DNA of 64,000 nucleotides from Basidiobolus meristosporus CBS 931.73 (lineage: Eukaryota > Basidiobolomycota > Basidiobolomycetes > Basidiobolales > Basidiobolaceae). Of this stretch, positions 35,437-46,136 are shown one piece after another; the first letter of the stretch is position 1; the number at the start of each line of letters is the position of its first letter. The notes beneath the pieces are model-generated. The model was not told where the DNA came from and did no database searches. It worked only from the letters and a program-made list of their open reading frames with translations. The translations under genes were made by a program, and so were the position numbers. The DNA is taken from the NCBI GenBank assembly GCA_002104905.1, contig MCFE01000376.1, positions 1 through 64,000 on the forward strand, written 5' to 3'.

Positions 35437-36819
35437 ATGAGTTTCAACGTGCGGTCCAACGAATCCCCCATGGAATTCGAATACCAATCTCCCAACCCGA
35501 ATACCGAGGATGTCTTTACTCCAAGCAAAAAGAACGATACCAAAGATCCATGTACTATCCTTTCCTAAGCTGACTGTTTGATGTGCTACATTGCTTCACT
35601 GCTCTAACCGTTTGTTTTTCTACCACAAAGTCATTTGCTTTCGTACGGTTGCACCCCAGACTGGTGGACTGTTTTCCACGCCTGTCAAACAACCCCTCTC
35701 GAATATGAACTTTGCGTTCAACTCTCCCGAGCCAGTTACCCCCAACAAATCAGAACCGGCCGACTTGGACAAACCTTCACTCCAAGAACACGACACTCCA
35801 CCACCAACGGAGAAAGATGGTCAATCTCGTTCTGTACAATTATCAAAGCGATCTGTAAGAAAGCGTAAGGCTGGCGAAAACAACCATTGGCGGGCGAAGT
35901 CTACTTCAGATCTGAGCGAAAGTGAAGAGGAGGTTTGGTTCCTTTCGTTCTAGCATCTCAAGAGGAATTTACTCTAACCTTCAACCAGTTGGTAACAAGC
36001 AATTCACTACTGGATAGTGTCACCTATAACGCGGATATGCCATATATCATCTCAGGGTTCGAATTGGTGCTCCATGTTATCTCAATGGGCCGTCTAATAG
36101 TGAAGCGTTTTGTCAACGATTTAGGTGGTTACAACTGTTCTTCAATCTCTTTCTGATAGCGGTGATTCTTTACATTATCCTGCAATTCATTTACACCGTG
36201 CAGCGAGACATCGATATCAAAGTAGAGGAATATTCGATGGGTACGGTGACTGGATCGATGCCAATTCACTCACGCTGAGCACTAACACCATGACAGCTAT
36301 TTTGGAAGAAATAGGAAAGTGCTCCAAAGATTACATCACCAACCAATGCTCCCCCGTGGAGCTTCGTCTACCAGGCCTGAAGGACTTGTGTAATACGTGG
36401 GAGGCTTGCATGAAGCGAGACCCTACGGTTATCGGAAGGTATTTCGAGATAGTAGATTGACACGCACAGAGATTTTCTCAAGCTTCCCTTATGACGATCT
36501 AGAGCGAAGGTATCTGCCGAGACATTCGCAGAGATATTGAACAATTTCGTAGAACCGATTTCCTACAAAACGATGGTACAGTATAGTGCTCCATATGGCA
36601 GGGCAAAAACGCATGGTACTGAAGCCTTTCTTTGGATAGATCTTTTTCACTCTTTTGATATTCGGCTCCCTGTTCCTATCGAACTTCGCCTTTGGATTTC
36701 TACGCTCTCGGACCCGCAGCGATTATCAATATTACTTACAAAACGAAGCGTACCACCAACCCGCTAGAACGTGGACCACCCCGCGTCGTACCAGCTCTCG
36801 CTACATTAAGTCTCGTTGA
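35437..36819 (+). CDS. Nuclear envelope protein Brr6/Brl1
   Basis: A gene of about five exons. The N-terminal half is hydrophilic, Ser/Pro/Thr-rich (MSFNVRSNESPMEFEY, GLFSTPVKQPLSN, KRSVRKRKAGENNH). The conserved domain then starts with a transmembrane helix (FFNLFLIAVILYIILQFIY) and VQRDIDIKVEEYSM. A lumenal segment follows with paired cysteines (EIGKCSKDYITNQCSP, DLCNTWEACMKRDP), then AKVSAETFAEILNNFVEPIS and a second helix (IFFTLLIFGSLFLSNFAFGF). These Cys are the disulfide bridges that define the Brr6/Brl1 family. Proteins of this family act at the nuclear envelope in nuclear pore insertion and membrane lipid control, and occur only in organisms with closed mitosis. The end is an Arg/Ser-rich tail. 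The stop is TGA at 36817-36819. Confidence 0.9.
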
Positions 36820-37538
36820 GCCGCACACACATCTCCCTTCATGGAACCAACATTAGTTAACACTCATCCTCATTTGTATTCTTACCAAGCGACTCGCCTC
36901 TCGTACCTTGGATTTCCCTTTATTTTAACCCGGCCGAACCTTGTAATATCGAACAATCCCCTTTTGATTCCTATATCACGATCCTTACTCATCCACTGAT
37001 TAAAGTATTCGTATCTGAACCTCCAACAACCTTCCAGGTCCCAACTTTTCCCCGCCACTCCACATCGTCAAGCCATGAACGTCTACTTGCAGACGCATCC
37101 CAGGTGATGCCCGAGTCATCATGGAGTCAAAGTTACCTAGGTGGACGCACAAATAAGGGACCATTGCACTATCCATCCCACCATCCCACCATGCTAGATC
37201 ATCTGAAAAGAAACAAGGGTCTTGTGATCATAACTGATGTAAAGCAACTGATTTGGAAAGCCATATGATTAGTAGATGGCTGGCATCCCATCTCGTACAT
37301 GGATTTCCTTTTGACAGTCATGTGAAAATCCCCAACTGAAACAGTAACAAGTGCAGGCATCTCGCTCATTGGTCTTGGCTTTCATCTACCTTTACGGCTT
37401 GGGATGGATTTAAATGCTGTGCGGTCAGCTCCTAGGTTTCGCCTAATCTTCTCCTCATCGTCTTCCCACACTTCATTGGATCTCACCGCCCCTTTGCTTC
37501 CACTTAACAAATACCACTATTCCTTGGAGCCCGATATC
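36820..37538. other. Intergenic region
   Basis: About 720 bp of mostly non-coding sequence between Brr6 and the Pex22-like gene. The stretch from 37404 is open in frame with the latter and could be its extended N-terminus. No other feature was found. Confidence 0.45.
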
Positions 37539-38510
37539 ATGAAGTGTGCATCACGGAAGACTGCCCTCCTATCCTCAATAGCCTCTGGGATTGTTCTCGT
37601 CGCCTCGGGGGTTTACTGGTGGTATACGAGCAGCATGTATGTCTCGGAAGAGGCGATTTCCCATGAGGAGCAAGAAATCGTCAGCTTCGTGCACGAGGTA
37701 GGTGGCAACCTAGTTCACCCGTCCCGATGGGCCAGTTGATTCATAGGACGTTCTGTCGGTTAGGTTCAACGCCAGAGAAATTCCCTCGCCAACCTCCTGA
37801 ACCCCGTCTCGAAGACCAAACCCGTCATGACCATCTCTTTGAAGAATGTAAGTGCAGGTCGATGTCACCTACAGCCTGGATTTTCACTAAGATTCCCGGA
37901 TTTATCTTAGATCGTCGTATGGAGCCCATCCCCGGATCCGAAGTCTCCCAATTACGCATTTCTAGAGGGGACAGTCCCGATGTTGCGCACACTGTCACGC
38001 CTGTATGACCTGTATCTTTTGATGCAGATGTCCAGCCCAGAAGAGCGACAACAGATCATCCACCTGTTCACATCAGCCGGGCTGTTCAGGGCCTCGAAGC
38101 CCGGGAGGGAGGATTGGATCGACCGAAGCCGTCTGGTGTTTTGCCAAAGCCCGGAAGGGAAGGAATACATAGCTCGGAACCTTTGCTCCTTTGTACATAT
38201 CGACGACGACCTAACAACCATCCGGAACTTGACCCCGTTCGTAAAAAGATTCATTTGGGTCAGGCGGACAAGCCGGGATCGTCAATACAACTCGTTTGAT
38301 ACGAAGCCCTATTCGCCTCTTCATGCCAAGAATGAGCCGAAGGCTCTCAACTCGGGCCTGATGCTCGGACACGTGTCAGCCAAGTCGGTCTGGTCGGAAG
38401 TCCTGGCCTCCAATCTGGACCATCTAGAGATATGTGATGATGTAGTCAAGAGTAGCATAAACCCTAACCGATCCCTCCAGAAAACCGCCCCTTTTTACCA
38501 TTCATTGTAA
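37539..38510 (+). CDS. Pex22-like peroxisomal membrane protein
   Basis: Three exons join in phase, 37539-37697, 37764-37847 and 37911-38510, giving about 280 residues. An N-terminal membrane anchor (TALLSSIASGIVLVASGVYW) is followed by a short linker. A compact cytosolic domain then has PVMTISLKNIVVWSPSPDP, PMLRTLSRLYDLYLLMQMSS, EERQQIIHLFTSAGLF, and SPEGKEYIARNLCSFVHID with RNLTPFVKRFIWV. This matches the Pex22-like family of fungi, which tethers the ubiquitin-conjugating enzyme Pex4 to peroxisomes for receptor recycling. The C-terminal 80 residues after that domain are not family-typical and could be an extension or a mis-read intron. An in-frame ATG at 37404 would add 45 residues before the anchor. 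Confidence 0.72.
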
Positions 38511-38898
38511 CATTGTAAAGTTGTCCATAGATTGCCGAAGTACGTTTGGTCAGCGCCTCCCTCCAGAGTTCTTCGTGACGAAGAGGGTGCCGAAACAATC
38601 GCTTTTGTTCATTGATGATGAAATAAATGTACACAGTCACACTTCAGAAGACTAGGAAGCGAGGATCGCTTTTTTCATTTACGAATGTACTCGAGGTCAG
38701 ATGTTTGGTTGATGTTCATCGAACAAAATCAGAGAGTTTATGTTACATAGTGAGTGGGTCGTGCTCATAGAATATGTTTACAAAACAGATGAACCACACA
38801 CGCACACTTACACTTACACACACACGCGCGCACGTATATATGTAGAAAGAAGCAGACGAACTTGGTAAGAATTACAAGTACTATATATATCACCCAAG
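38511..38898. other. Convergent 3' region with CA-rich repeat
   Basis: About 390 bp between the Pex22-like gene and the homeodomain gene stop. It contains the CA/CG-rich simple repeat at 38794-38836 and no gene. Confidence 0.55.
38794..38836. repeat. CA/CG-rich simple repeat
   Basis: An imperfect run of (CA)n with TTA and CGCG interruptions, followed by a TA-rich tail (tatatatg). Confidence 0.8.
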
Positions 38899-40257
38899 TT
38901 AAACCCGGGGTCGGATCTTCTCCTTCTGCACCTGATCCATGGAGGATAACTTAGAGCCCATGGCTTGCACCGAGTCCGAGAGTAGAAGTGGTGAGCATTG
39001 GCCCTGGCTGCCGACAGGCAGTCTACCTGATGAACCCGGGAAATGGACCATCGGTGAAGTTGGGTCCTTAAGAACCAACGGAGACAAAGAAAGGTCGTTG
39101 TTCTCTGGAAGAGTCCGGAGTGAAGGCAAGGAGGTATGACGCAAAGGGTCGTCAGATCCTTTGTTCGACGGGGTTTCTTCTGGAATCAATGGTGGCGGTA
39201 GTATTAATGGGTCCATGCTTGAAGGGTTCATTTGCAGGCTTTGTTGATAAGGGAGTGGTGAGATCCCAGGGCCCTGCAAGGGAGTGATTGGCGGCAGTTG
39301 AACCGACTGCGGTGAATGTGTAAATGAAGATAGTGGGGTGTGTGCTTGAGTGAAAACAGGACTCCAACTGGGAGGAAAGGCTATGGGAGAATGTGAGCTA
39401 GCAGAGTGTAATGGTTCTATGGTCGTCGTGATTTTGGACACCGGGGTTGCTGAGAATGGTGGGGAAAATAGGAAGGCATCTTTGGACAACGAAGGGATTG
39501 TCCTGTCGATGAATGTTGTGCTGGGTGTCTCCGGAGTAAGGGGTACCGGGTTGGAGTGATCCGATAGATCGCTAAGCCGCCTTTCATCCTTAGGACCTCG
39601 ACCATCATTGATTGCGGATGGTACTGACTCTGAAGTGATGCGCGATTGGCATGTGAGTGATGGGATGTTTAATGAGAAGGACTTTCTACGCTTGTACTCC
39701 TGGACGACATCCTCCTGACTAGGATACGTCCAGGGCTTTTTCTTGCAGAGCAAGGATGCCTCTCCATCCGCATTTAACTGAGGGGATTTTTTGGGGCCGC
39801 CGTGCCAGGATAGCTGAGGGCGCTTGACTACGCGACAGTCAGAGATTTTGAGGATTGTGAAGCCAGGGCCTTTATCTTCGTTTTCGTCCTCTTGTTCAGA
39901 GTCGACAGGAACGATCAGCGGCTCCGCCTTCTTCTTCTTCAGGGTTTGGCGCTTGTTCTGGAACCATATCTGTATGGCCCTGGTACTCATCCCAAGCTCT
40001 TTGGCAAGCGACTCGCGCGTGGCAATGTCTGGGCGTTGGTTGATTTTGAAGGAAGACTCAAGAATGGCTTGTTCTTGCTTGTTCGTGCGTCTCCTTGTCT
40101 TCCGGGAAACGGAGCTGAGATCGACACTGGCGAATTCGTCGTAATTTGTATTTACCCAGTTAAGGCGCTCTGGGTTGGTTTCTTCTATGTCAACACCATC
40201 GTTCTCTACTGCCACTTCTGACTCTATGGGTAATGCATGGTTGCTCGGTTGACTCAT
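38899..40257 (-). CDS. Homeodomain transcription factor
   Basis: An intronless 452-residue gene. The homeodomain lies at about residues 52-112: KTRRRTNKQEQAILESSF, DIATRESLAKELGMSTRAIQ, then the recognition helix IWFQNKRQTLKKKK, with the invariant W, F, N and R present (Gln at position 50 of the domain). Its 60-residue spacing is that of typical, not TALE, homeodomains. A conserved-looking block just after it reads GFTILKISDCRVVKRPQLSW. The remaining 300 residues are Pro/Ser/Thr-rich with many SP sites, as in activation or phosphorylation regions. It resembles fungal Yox1/Phx1-type regulators of cell-cycle or stationary-phase genes. The specific target set is unknown. Start ATG 40257 is followed by an acidic N-terminal region. 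Confidence 0.9.
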   Translation of the reverse strand: MSQPSNHALPIESEVAVENDGVDIEETNPERLNWVNTNYDEFASVDLSSVSRKTRRRTNKQEQAILESSFKINQRPDIATRESLAKELGMSTRAIQIWFQNKRQTLKKKKAEPLIVPVDSEQEDENEDKGPGFTILKISDCRVVKRPQLSWHGGPKKSPQLNADGEASLLCKKKPWTYPSQEDVVQEYKRRKSFSLNIPSLTCQSRITSESVPSAINDGRGPKDERRLSDLSDHSNPVPLTPETPSTTFIDRTIPSLSKDAFLFSPPFSATPVSKITTTIEPLHSASSHSPIAFPPSWSPVFTQAHTPLSSFTHSPQSVQLPPITPLQGPGISPLPYQQSLQMNPSSMDPLILPPPLIPEETPSNKGSDDPLRHTSLPSLRTLPENNDLSLSPLVLKDPTSPMVHFPGSSGRLPVGSQGQCSPLLLSDSVQAMGSKLSSMDQVQKEKIRPRV

Positions 40258-40382
40258 GGAGAGTGTTTGGAATTAGGAACTTGCAACAGGGTAAAGACCG
40301 GGGAGTGCTATCGGTACAACAATTCGAAAACCCAGGCTAGAAGAAATGAGCTGAAAATTGGAGTGCGGGCACCATCGACCGA

Positions 40383-40390
40383 TATATATA
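40383..40390 (-). promoter_or_regulatory. TATA box candidate for homeodomain gene
   Basis: TATATATA about 125 bp upstream of the ATG at 40257, in a position usual for fungal promoters. Support is from sequence and distance only. Confidence 0.45.
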
Positions 40391-41665
40391 CCAAGCAACA
40401 TGTATCTAATTGGTGATGGAGAAAAGAATCACCCTTTATTACTAATTTATATTGGATCAACTCTAATCGAGGATAAGGTTCCCTAACTTCAAATCCAATA
40501 ACCAAGCAATATAAGCCATGAGTCGATGGAAGGCACTGGATTTACTTCATTTGGCATGTAGCCACAACCATAGTGTATGCTTGGATGTTTATATCTACCC
40601 GATCAAGTGTTAAGGCCTCATCGCCATTGCGTGATTCCTTCAAAGTTCACCACGCACCTTCCATAATCGCATCAATTTACTCGTTTTATCAAGAACCCTA
40701 CTTCCATGCTGCATGCACGGGTGGATTCATTGGACACGAGCTCAGTATCTTGGAAACAGAATCGATCAATCCCCATTAACTCAACTTGGCACTATTACAA
40801 CGTGATTGAACAATTCGCTGCTATGGCGCTAGGTTGGAGTGAACGATGTGCTACAGCAAAAAGGCTGCATTGTGGAATCTACGTTGTTTTCAATGGCTGT
40901 GGAGATGCCTACCAAGTAGCTATGTTCCCTGGGGGTATCACTCGATCCAGATAGGGGCGGCCTAGGGTTAGGACAGCTACATGGATTCGGTCATCATTGA
41001 AAAATACATGCAGGGGCAGGCCCAGGGTGAGGAAATGTAGACTGTTCGACATGACCAGATTCTCGGACCATACACATCAAATGGAGGTAACATGTGTGAA
41101 AACGATAGGTGCAGAGGCGACATGTATGTGACACACACATAACCCGCCCAAATTGCTCAAGTGGCCATTCACAGGAGTGTAAATTGTCACGAATGGTTAT
41201 GTTTCGAATATTTATGGAATCTCGAATTCCCATCACCGATAATCCTAACCGAATCTGCTCTAGTGAAGAGGCCAGTCGGGTAGTACCAACCGTCTGAGCC
41301 TGGTGAGCTTAAATGAAAAAAGTCAGTAATATTGCCAGTTTGGATAAATCTCTTCTCGATTCCGCCCTGTGCCCGATACGACGATTAGTTATTCAACCAT
41401 TGAGCTCGCTTGATTAAATTTAACCCACCTGCGATCAATGTTGGCAATCATGTAGATGCCAACACGAGGCTATGTGAGGATGGGAAAGTTACACTGCACT
41501 ATTCTAAACGGCTGATATTGGTTGCCGTCCATTGTTGCCTTTTACTGGACATTAATGTGGAAGCTGTGGCTGAACAAGGGAAACATGACATTCCATTATT
41601 GATCGAAGAGGAATGAGTATCCGGAGAAAACATGTTTCTATGAAACTGTGGATCCTTCCGTATTG

Positions 41666-41673
41666 TATATAAA
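41666..41673 (+). promoter_or_regulatory. TATA box candidate
   Basis: TATATAAA about 127 bp upstream of the ATG at 41800, followed by a CT-rich leader. Confidence 0.5.
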
Positions 41674-41799
41674 GATGACCTCGGGCCACGTTGGTTCAGA
41701 TTCTGTAAAGTCCTTTGATATCCTCACCCACAAATTCGCTTTCGACATTCGAGCAGGTTTTGTTACACGCGTGATTTTGTAGTAACGGAGTTGACCCAA

Positions 41800-42354
41800 A
41801 TGATCATTCGATTGGAGGGTTACTGGCCGTCGTTGTTTATCGTAACTTTACTCAGCCCATGTTACGTCGTAGCCGCCTACGTATTTCCATCGGAAAAGCG
41901 CTTCGATACCACCGGAGATGCGACCATGGCCTTCCTTGAAGATTGGGGCCAACCTAAGGCCCGCATCGCCATCTCTAGTTTTCAACTTGGCTGCAGTATT
42001 GTCATACCAGTTATTGCGCTGTTGACCTGTGGCTATCTTGCGTGGAAAAAGTGGAAACAGGGTCACGAAACCAAACGAAGAATCAAACTAGCCATCAAGT
42101 ATTACTTCTCTAATGGAGGAAGCGGGCACGGGACTGTTGAAGAACCCCCTGTATATTCAAGACGTAGCTCTCAACCAGTACTACCGGCCCCAATAGTGAA
42201 AAAAATCGACGACGCCATCTACAATGAGATAACAAGTACTGAACGGCCACCTAAGGCCCGAATCCTTGATAGAAATGACCCACCAATGTATACACCACCC
42301 CCAACATCACCCTCTTCGACGGCCACGTTGCCCTACAGGGGCAGCTCAATATAA
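41800..42354 (+). CDS. Single-pass membrane protein with Pro-rich tail
   Basis: An intronless frame of 184 residues. The N-terminus has a hydrophobic signal-like segment (SLFIVTLLSPCYVVAAYVF), then a 35-residue extracytosolic stretch, a transmembrane helix (GCSIVIPVIALLTCGYLAW) and a strongly basic stop-transfer (KKWKQGHETKRRIK). The cytosolic tail of about 95 residues is Pro/Ser-rich and has a PPVY motif that can bind WW domains of Rsp5-type ubiquitin ligases, and MYTPPPTSPS near the end. I do not recognise a family. The shape is that of a small membrane adaptor. The frame opens from TTG 41791, but the first ATG is 41800. It converges on the LEA2 gene. Confidence 0.65.
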   Translation: MIIRLEGYWPSLFIVTLLSPCYVVAAYVFPSEKRFDTTGDATMAFLEDWGQPKARIAISSFQLGCSIVIPVIALLTCGYLAWKKWKQGHETKRRIKLAIKYYFSNGGSGHGTVEEPPVYSRRSSQPVLPAPIVKKIDDAIYNEITSTERPPKARILDRNDPPMYTPPPTSPSSTATLPYRGSSI

Positions 42355-42389
42355 GGATAGCATTGTAATTTACTTTATTGTACGAACCA

Positions 42390-42395
42390 AATAAA
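42390..42395 (+). terminator. Polyadenylation signal AATAAA
   Basis: AATAAA 36 bp after the stop of the membrane-protein gene. A reverse-strand AATAAA for the convergent LEA2 gene is at about 42374-42379, so the two 3' ends overlap. Confidence 0.5.
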
Positions 42396-42420
42396 CAACC
42401 ATGTACATTAAAAATCTCCT

Positions 42421-43339
42421 CTACAAAGTAAATCCATCTGATTCACTGTTAATCAACCCTTCCAAAATCATCCTGATTTCATCGATATTACCAAAAGTGC
42501 TTGGCTTGATGGGACAGGCAACCTTCACGGTGTTGCTGATGGTTGGTTTGAAGCCGGTCCAACTGATCAACGTTATATCAAGCTTGGCCTTATACTCCAG
42601 TGGGATCTTTTCCTCTGAGGCTGATTTGGTGAAGCCACAATCCTGCAACAGTCCCACTAGGGCCTCGCGAGATTCAGAACTGGCTGCGCCAAACGATAAA
42701 TGGAAGGGAAGGGTGAAATTGGTGGGTCCCCGAGCTCTGAACGAAACTGAATGGGCCAATGCACCCTGGCCCACTTGAATAGCTACGCCATTCGGAGTCT
42801 TATAGTCACCCTAAATTCAACAATCGGTTAGGTATTTGCTGACGGGAGTTTTGCAATAAGCCTATACTTACAACTACAGTGATGTTCTTCATTTTAATGC
42901 TAATGTAGTTGGGATTGGTCACTTGAAAATGCAAATCGGTATCTATATCGATCTTGAGATCATTAAGGCTTGTAGGATTCTCAAGCCACTCGGTCAATTG
43001 CTTCTCGGTTTTCGCTATCGTTGGGAAAGTAGGATCTAGGAATTCAACCTTTGGCATGCCACGAGGCCAGCAAAAGAATGCAGCTATTCCAATAGCAATT
43101 AATATCAGGACAGTGATCATGCCGCAGACTATTTTGGATGTCCGGCTACGACAACAGCAACAGCAGCACCGTTTTCTTGTCTTTCCAGAAGGCGGGGTTA
43201 ATGTGTAGGGTTGCTGTGGGGCGTAGTAGTCGTCATTGTGGTTACTGGACGGGTCAATATGGTAGCTTTGATATTGTTGTTCGTAGTCTCCCTCTGATAG
43301 AGTTTGAAACCCTTTTCTATTAGGCTCGAAATGGCTCAT
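42421..43339 (-). CDS. LEA2/WHy-domain membrane protein
   Basis: Two exons, 42872-43339 and 42421-42810, join in phase 0 to give 285 residues. The N-terminal cytosolic part is Tyr/Gln-rich and ends with a run of six Cys beside basic residues (KRCCCCCCRSRTSK), likely palmitoylated. A transmembrane helix (IVCGMITVLILIAIGIAAFFCW) follows. The extracytosolic or lumenal domain has the WHy/LEA2 pattern: LKIDIDTDLHFQVTNPNYIS, MKNITVV, then GDYKTPNGVAIQVG. LEA2-type proteins in plants and fungi are linked to stress and membrane contact, and fungal members sit in the vacuole or plasma membrane. The precise function is unknown. The topology is that of a type II protein. Confidence 0.8.
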
Positions 43340-44218
43340 TCTGGTGAAATGAAGGTAATATACAGGTTGTATGGAGGATGTGGTCGAGGGCTATCGGGTT
43401 ATCTAGCTATTTAAAACGACTACGGACGGCTTTGTCAAAAAATTACAAAAGTATGAACACTGAGCCTGTTGTTGCGGAGCTGAGTGCCTTTTAACCTAGC
43501 AGTATTCAAATTGATCTCCGACAACCCCTCGAGATCATTGGCCTTCCTAACTTGGTTAGAGTATTTATGGTAAACTAATGGTTGTTGATTTATATAGTCA
43601 TCTATTCTTTCTATAGAACTGGCCCGACTCTTCCATTGAACAAATACATCTTATCGTAATCTCGGAATGGTCACCATGTTCTGAGCATTCAGTATTCAGC
43701 ATACCAAATGTCTTCATGTTATTTATGACCGCGAATGAACGCCAACTTCTATTCAACAAGACACTCCTATTCCTATATAAGGGATACATAGTCGCTTTTG
43801 ATTGGTTTCGATCGTCTCCATAAGTACCGCACCGACTCCTACTACCTCTGACCTTTCTGGTGCGTTTCGTTTAAGCCTCATTGACTTTCCAACTAGAAGG
43901 TCTATTGTTAGCACACTCCTTAATGATTAGATGAGGGATAAGCCTCAACCATCAATCCTAGCATATTTAGTGTAAACATTCAATCGCTGGTACTTTCTGA
44001 CTTGAGACAGATCTTGGCAAAAATAGCTGTTACAACTCTTATCGATCCATCATGTCGTAAAAAGTCTCGCAACAGGGATTTTGCCAAAAGGCACTTACCC
44101 TGATCGTGAAAAATAGATCGTGCGTGCCGAAAAGGTTTCTTTATATCATTGGGTTCCTTTTATGTGGGAGGAAAACATCCGCACAATCAATGGTCCGAGA
44201 TTACCATATGCATTCTTT
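43340..44218. other. Intergenic region
   Basis: About 880 bp between two minus-strand genes. It contains a TATTTAAA element at 43408-43415 about 70 bp before the LEA2 start. No gene is supported. Confidence 0.5.
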
Positions 44219-44872
44219 CTACTGTTTATTCTGAGTTTTTTCAAAGTACTCGCGCCAGCTTCCTGGATAATTACGGACACTGGTGGGGCACCCGATGGAA
44301 ATGTTAGTAGATATCCCACAACTTGACCGTACCAAGTCCAACACGGAATCCACTACTTACTTGACATAGCCGGATTGCTCCATTATTTGCTTTGCCATGG
44401 CACTTCTCATGCCAGCGTGGCAATAAACAACCAAGTTGTTGTCTTTGGAAAACTTTGGAAACCCGTAGGCAGCCACGAAGTCACTATCGTCCAGCTGTAA
44501 AGCCTTTGGGATCTCCTTCAAAGGTAGGTTGATGGAGGTGGGGATTTTTCCGGACTGCACCTCGCTCCTTTCCCTGACATCGACCAGAACAACGCCCTAC
44601 GGTGAGAAGCGGTAGTTGAGAAACCGTTCTTGAGAGAGCCTATTCGAAACTGAGGAAAACACTACCTTGGCCTTCTTATCTTTTACCAAGCTTGTAAGCT
44701 CCTCATATGTCACGTCCCCAGAATCAGCCCAAGTAGAGTAATTTGAGACAAACGCTGCAGAAGGAAGTGGTTTGACACGAGAGACGGAGGACAAAGTGAA
44801 GCTGGCTGAGACCCTAGGGAGAGCGGTGCCAGACAACCTAACTTTGTTGAGTATCTTATTTCCGACTTGCAT
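44219..44872 (-). CDS. Mitochondrial-type single-domain rhodanese
   Basis: Three exons join in phase, 44666-44872, 44361-44596 and 44219-44279, giving 167 residues. The N-terminus has a presequence rich in Arg, Ser and Leu (up to about residue 45). The rhodanese domain reads GVVLVDVRERSEVQSGKIP, INLPLKEIP, and the active-site loop YCHAGMRSAMA, where the Cys is catalytic. It ends NVRNYPGSWREYF. The C-terminal exon is only 61 bp and is needed to complete this last helix. The class includes yeast Rdl1 thiosulfate:glutathione sulfurtransferase. Sulfide/thiosulfate metabolism is thus inferred. Confidence 0.9.
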
Positions 44873-46136
44873 AACGTATTCAGTAGTTAGAGAGGTGTCT
44901 CAATGCTGCTGGGGGGGGGACTAAAATAATTGTGGTATGGCGACTAGTCAAACTTTTCCATGCATATATTTGAATGGCCATTAGTTTATTGAACATTTGT
45001 GACGAAGTATATCGACGATTCAGACTAAGTCATTCTTGATCCATGAAGTCACTTTGAAGAAGCTTCAAGTAGTCAATGCGATCCATCATCTCCACCTTTG
45101 AAACCGATTACTTGACCACGTAACTTCAATCGGCTATCTAATCATTGTCTCCCAATCAATCAACCTGATATCGATCAGGATTACGATAGCTGTACATTCC
45201 AGGACCTCCCATCTCCTCAGTCAACCTCTAGGCGAAGCCAATCCAGAACACTATGATCTGGAAAAATTAAGTTTGGCTAGTCTGCATGCGAGACGTAAGG
45301 TAACCGGATGCGATCAAAAATTATTGTCACGAAGGTTCATGAGGATTATTGCTATTTCAGTAGAATTCGTCTTACACCCGTTCTTCAGGGATTGATCGCT
45401 TTTATTCTTGACAACGATTAATCGAATGTGATGCGGAGTACGGCCGCTGTATAGAGCTGTAGCACACCTACGTCATGATTATGGCTGGGCAGAGGTTACC
45501 ACTACGTCAGTTTCCAACGGGTTGGCAAATCAGTGATGAGAATGAACATTACTTGTTCTACGTAACACTCTAGGATAAGTAGGCTTAGGTCACCCAAAGC
45601 GTGTATACATGCATATCTTGGACCGGTTTTAGAGTAAAACAATTGTGAATGATTCGACTATGATGTCATTTGACTAAGATACAATGTTACAGTGTGGATG
45701 ATAGTCACACCACTGCCCTTCAAGCTCCAAGGCATCCTCGTTCGTATCTTGGCTCGTCATACATGTTACTTCATATGGACGTTGTTAATATAAATGGATT
45801 TGTGATGGGTAAGGTCGCGGTTGTTATTTCAGCATTATTTTGTGGCGGTGAGGAGGAGGAGGAGGAGGAAGAGGAGAAGGAGAAGGGAGGAAGATGTCGA
45901 TGATGGCTATGGCGGGCGTGAAAGATAAATACTTGGAATTGGGAAAATTACAACCATAATAGTAATCAGACTGTATGCAGAATGAATGGGGCATTTAAAA
46001 TGCAAAAGAAGATTGGAATAAAGCATCATAAACAAGACAACCAATGCATTATATAGAATAGAGGAGGTGATAATTCAACATAATAAAGCATAAACGAAAT
46101 AAGGCACAGGTGTTCCACGGAGGTACCCTCTTGCCA
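44873..46136. other. Intergenic region with trinucleotide repeat
   Basis: About 1.26 kb without a supported gene. It contains the GAG/GAA repeat at 45849-45895. Short frames on both strands look random. Confidence 0.5.
45849..45895. repeat. GAG/GAA trinucleotide microsatellite
   Basis: A purine-rich run of GAG and GAA triplets with a few interruptions, downstream of the PTP gene. Confidence 0.85.

Larger units (their letters stand above)
40258..41799. other. Divergent gene-free region, 1.5 kb
   Basis: Long stretch between the divergent homeodomain and single-pass membrane protein genes. Only short frames occur on both strands and none shows domain-like composition. It contains TATA candidates for both flanking genes. 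Confidence 0.5.

Noticed and set aside
36050-36080. GGGTTCGAATTGG, a tRNA T-arm-like sequence in the Brr6 region
   Set aside because: The flanking bases do not form the T stem, and no anticodon or acceptor stem could be placed upstream. It is probably intronic chance.
44900-44925. G homopolymer upstream of the rhodanese gene
   Set aside because: A single run of about ten G with no neighbouring G-tracts does not make a quadruplex case, and it could be a sequencing artefact.
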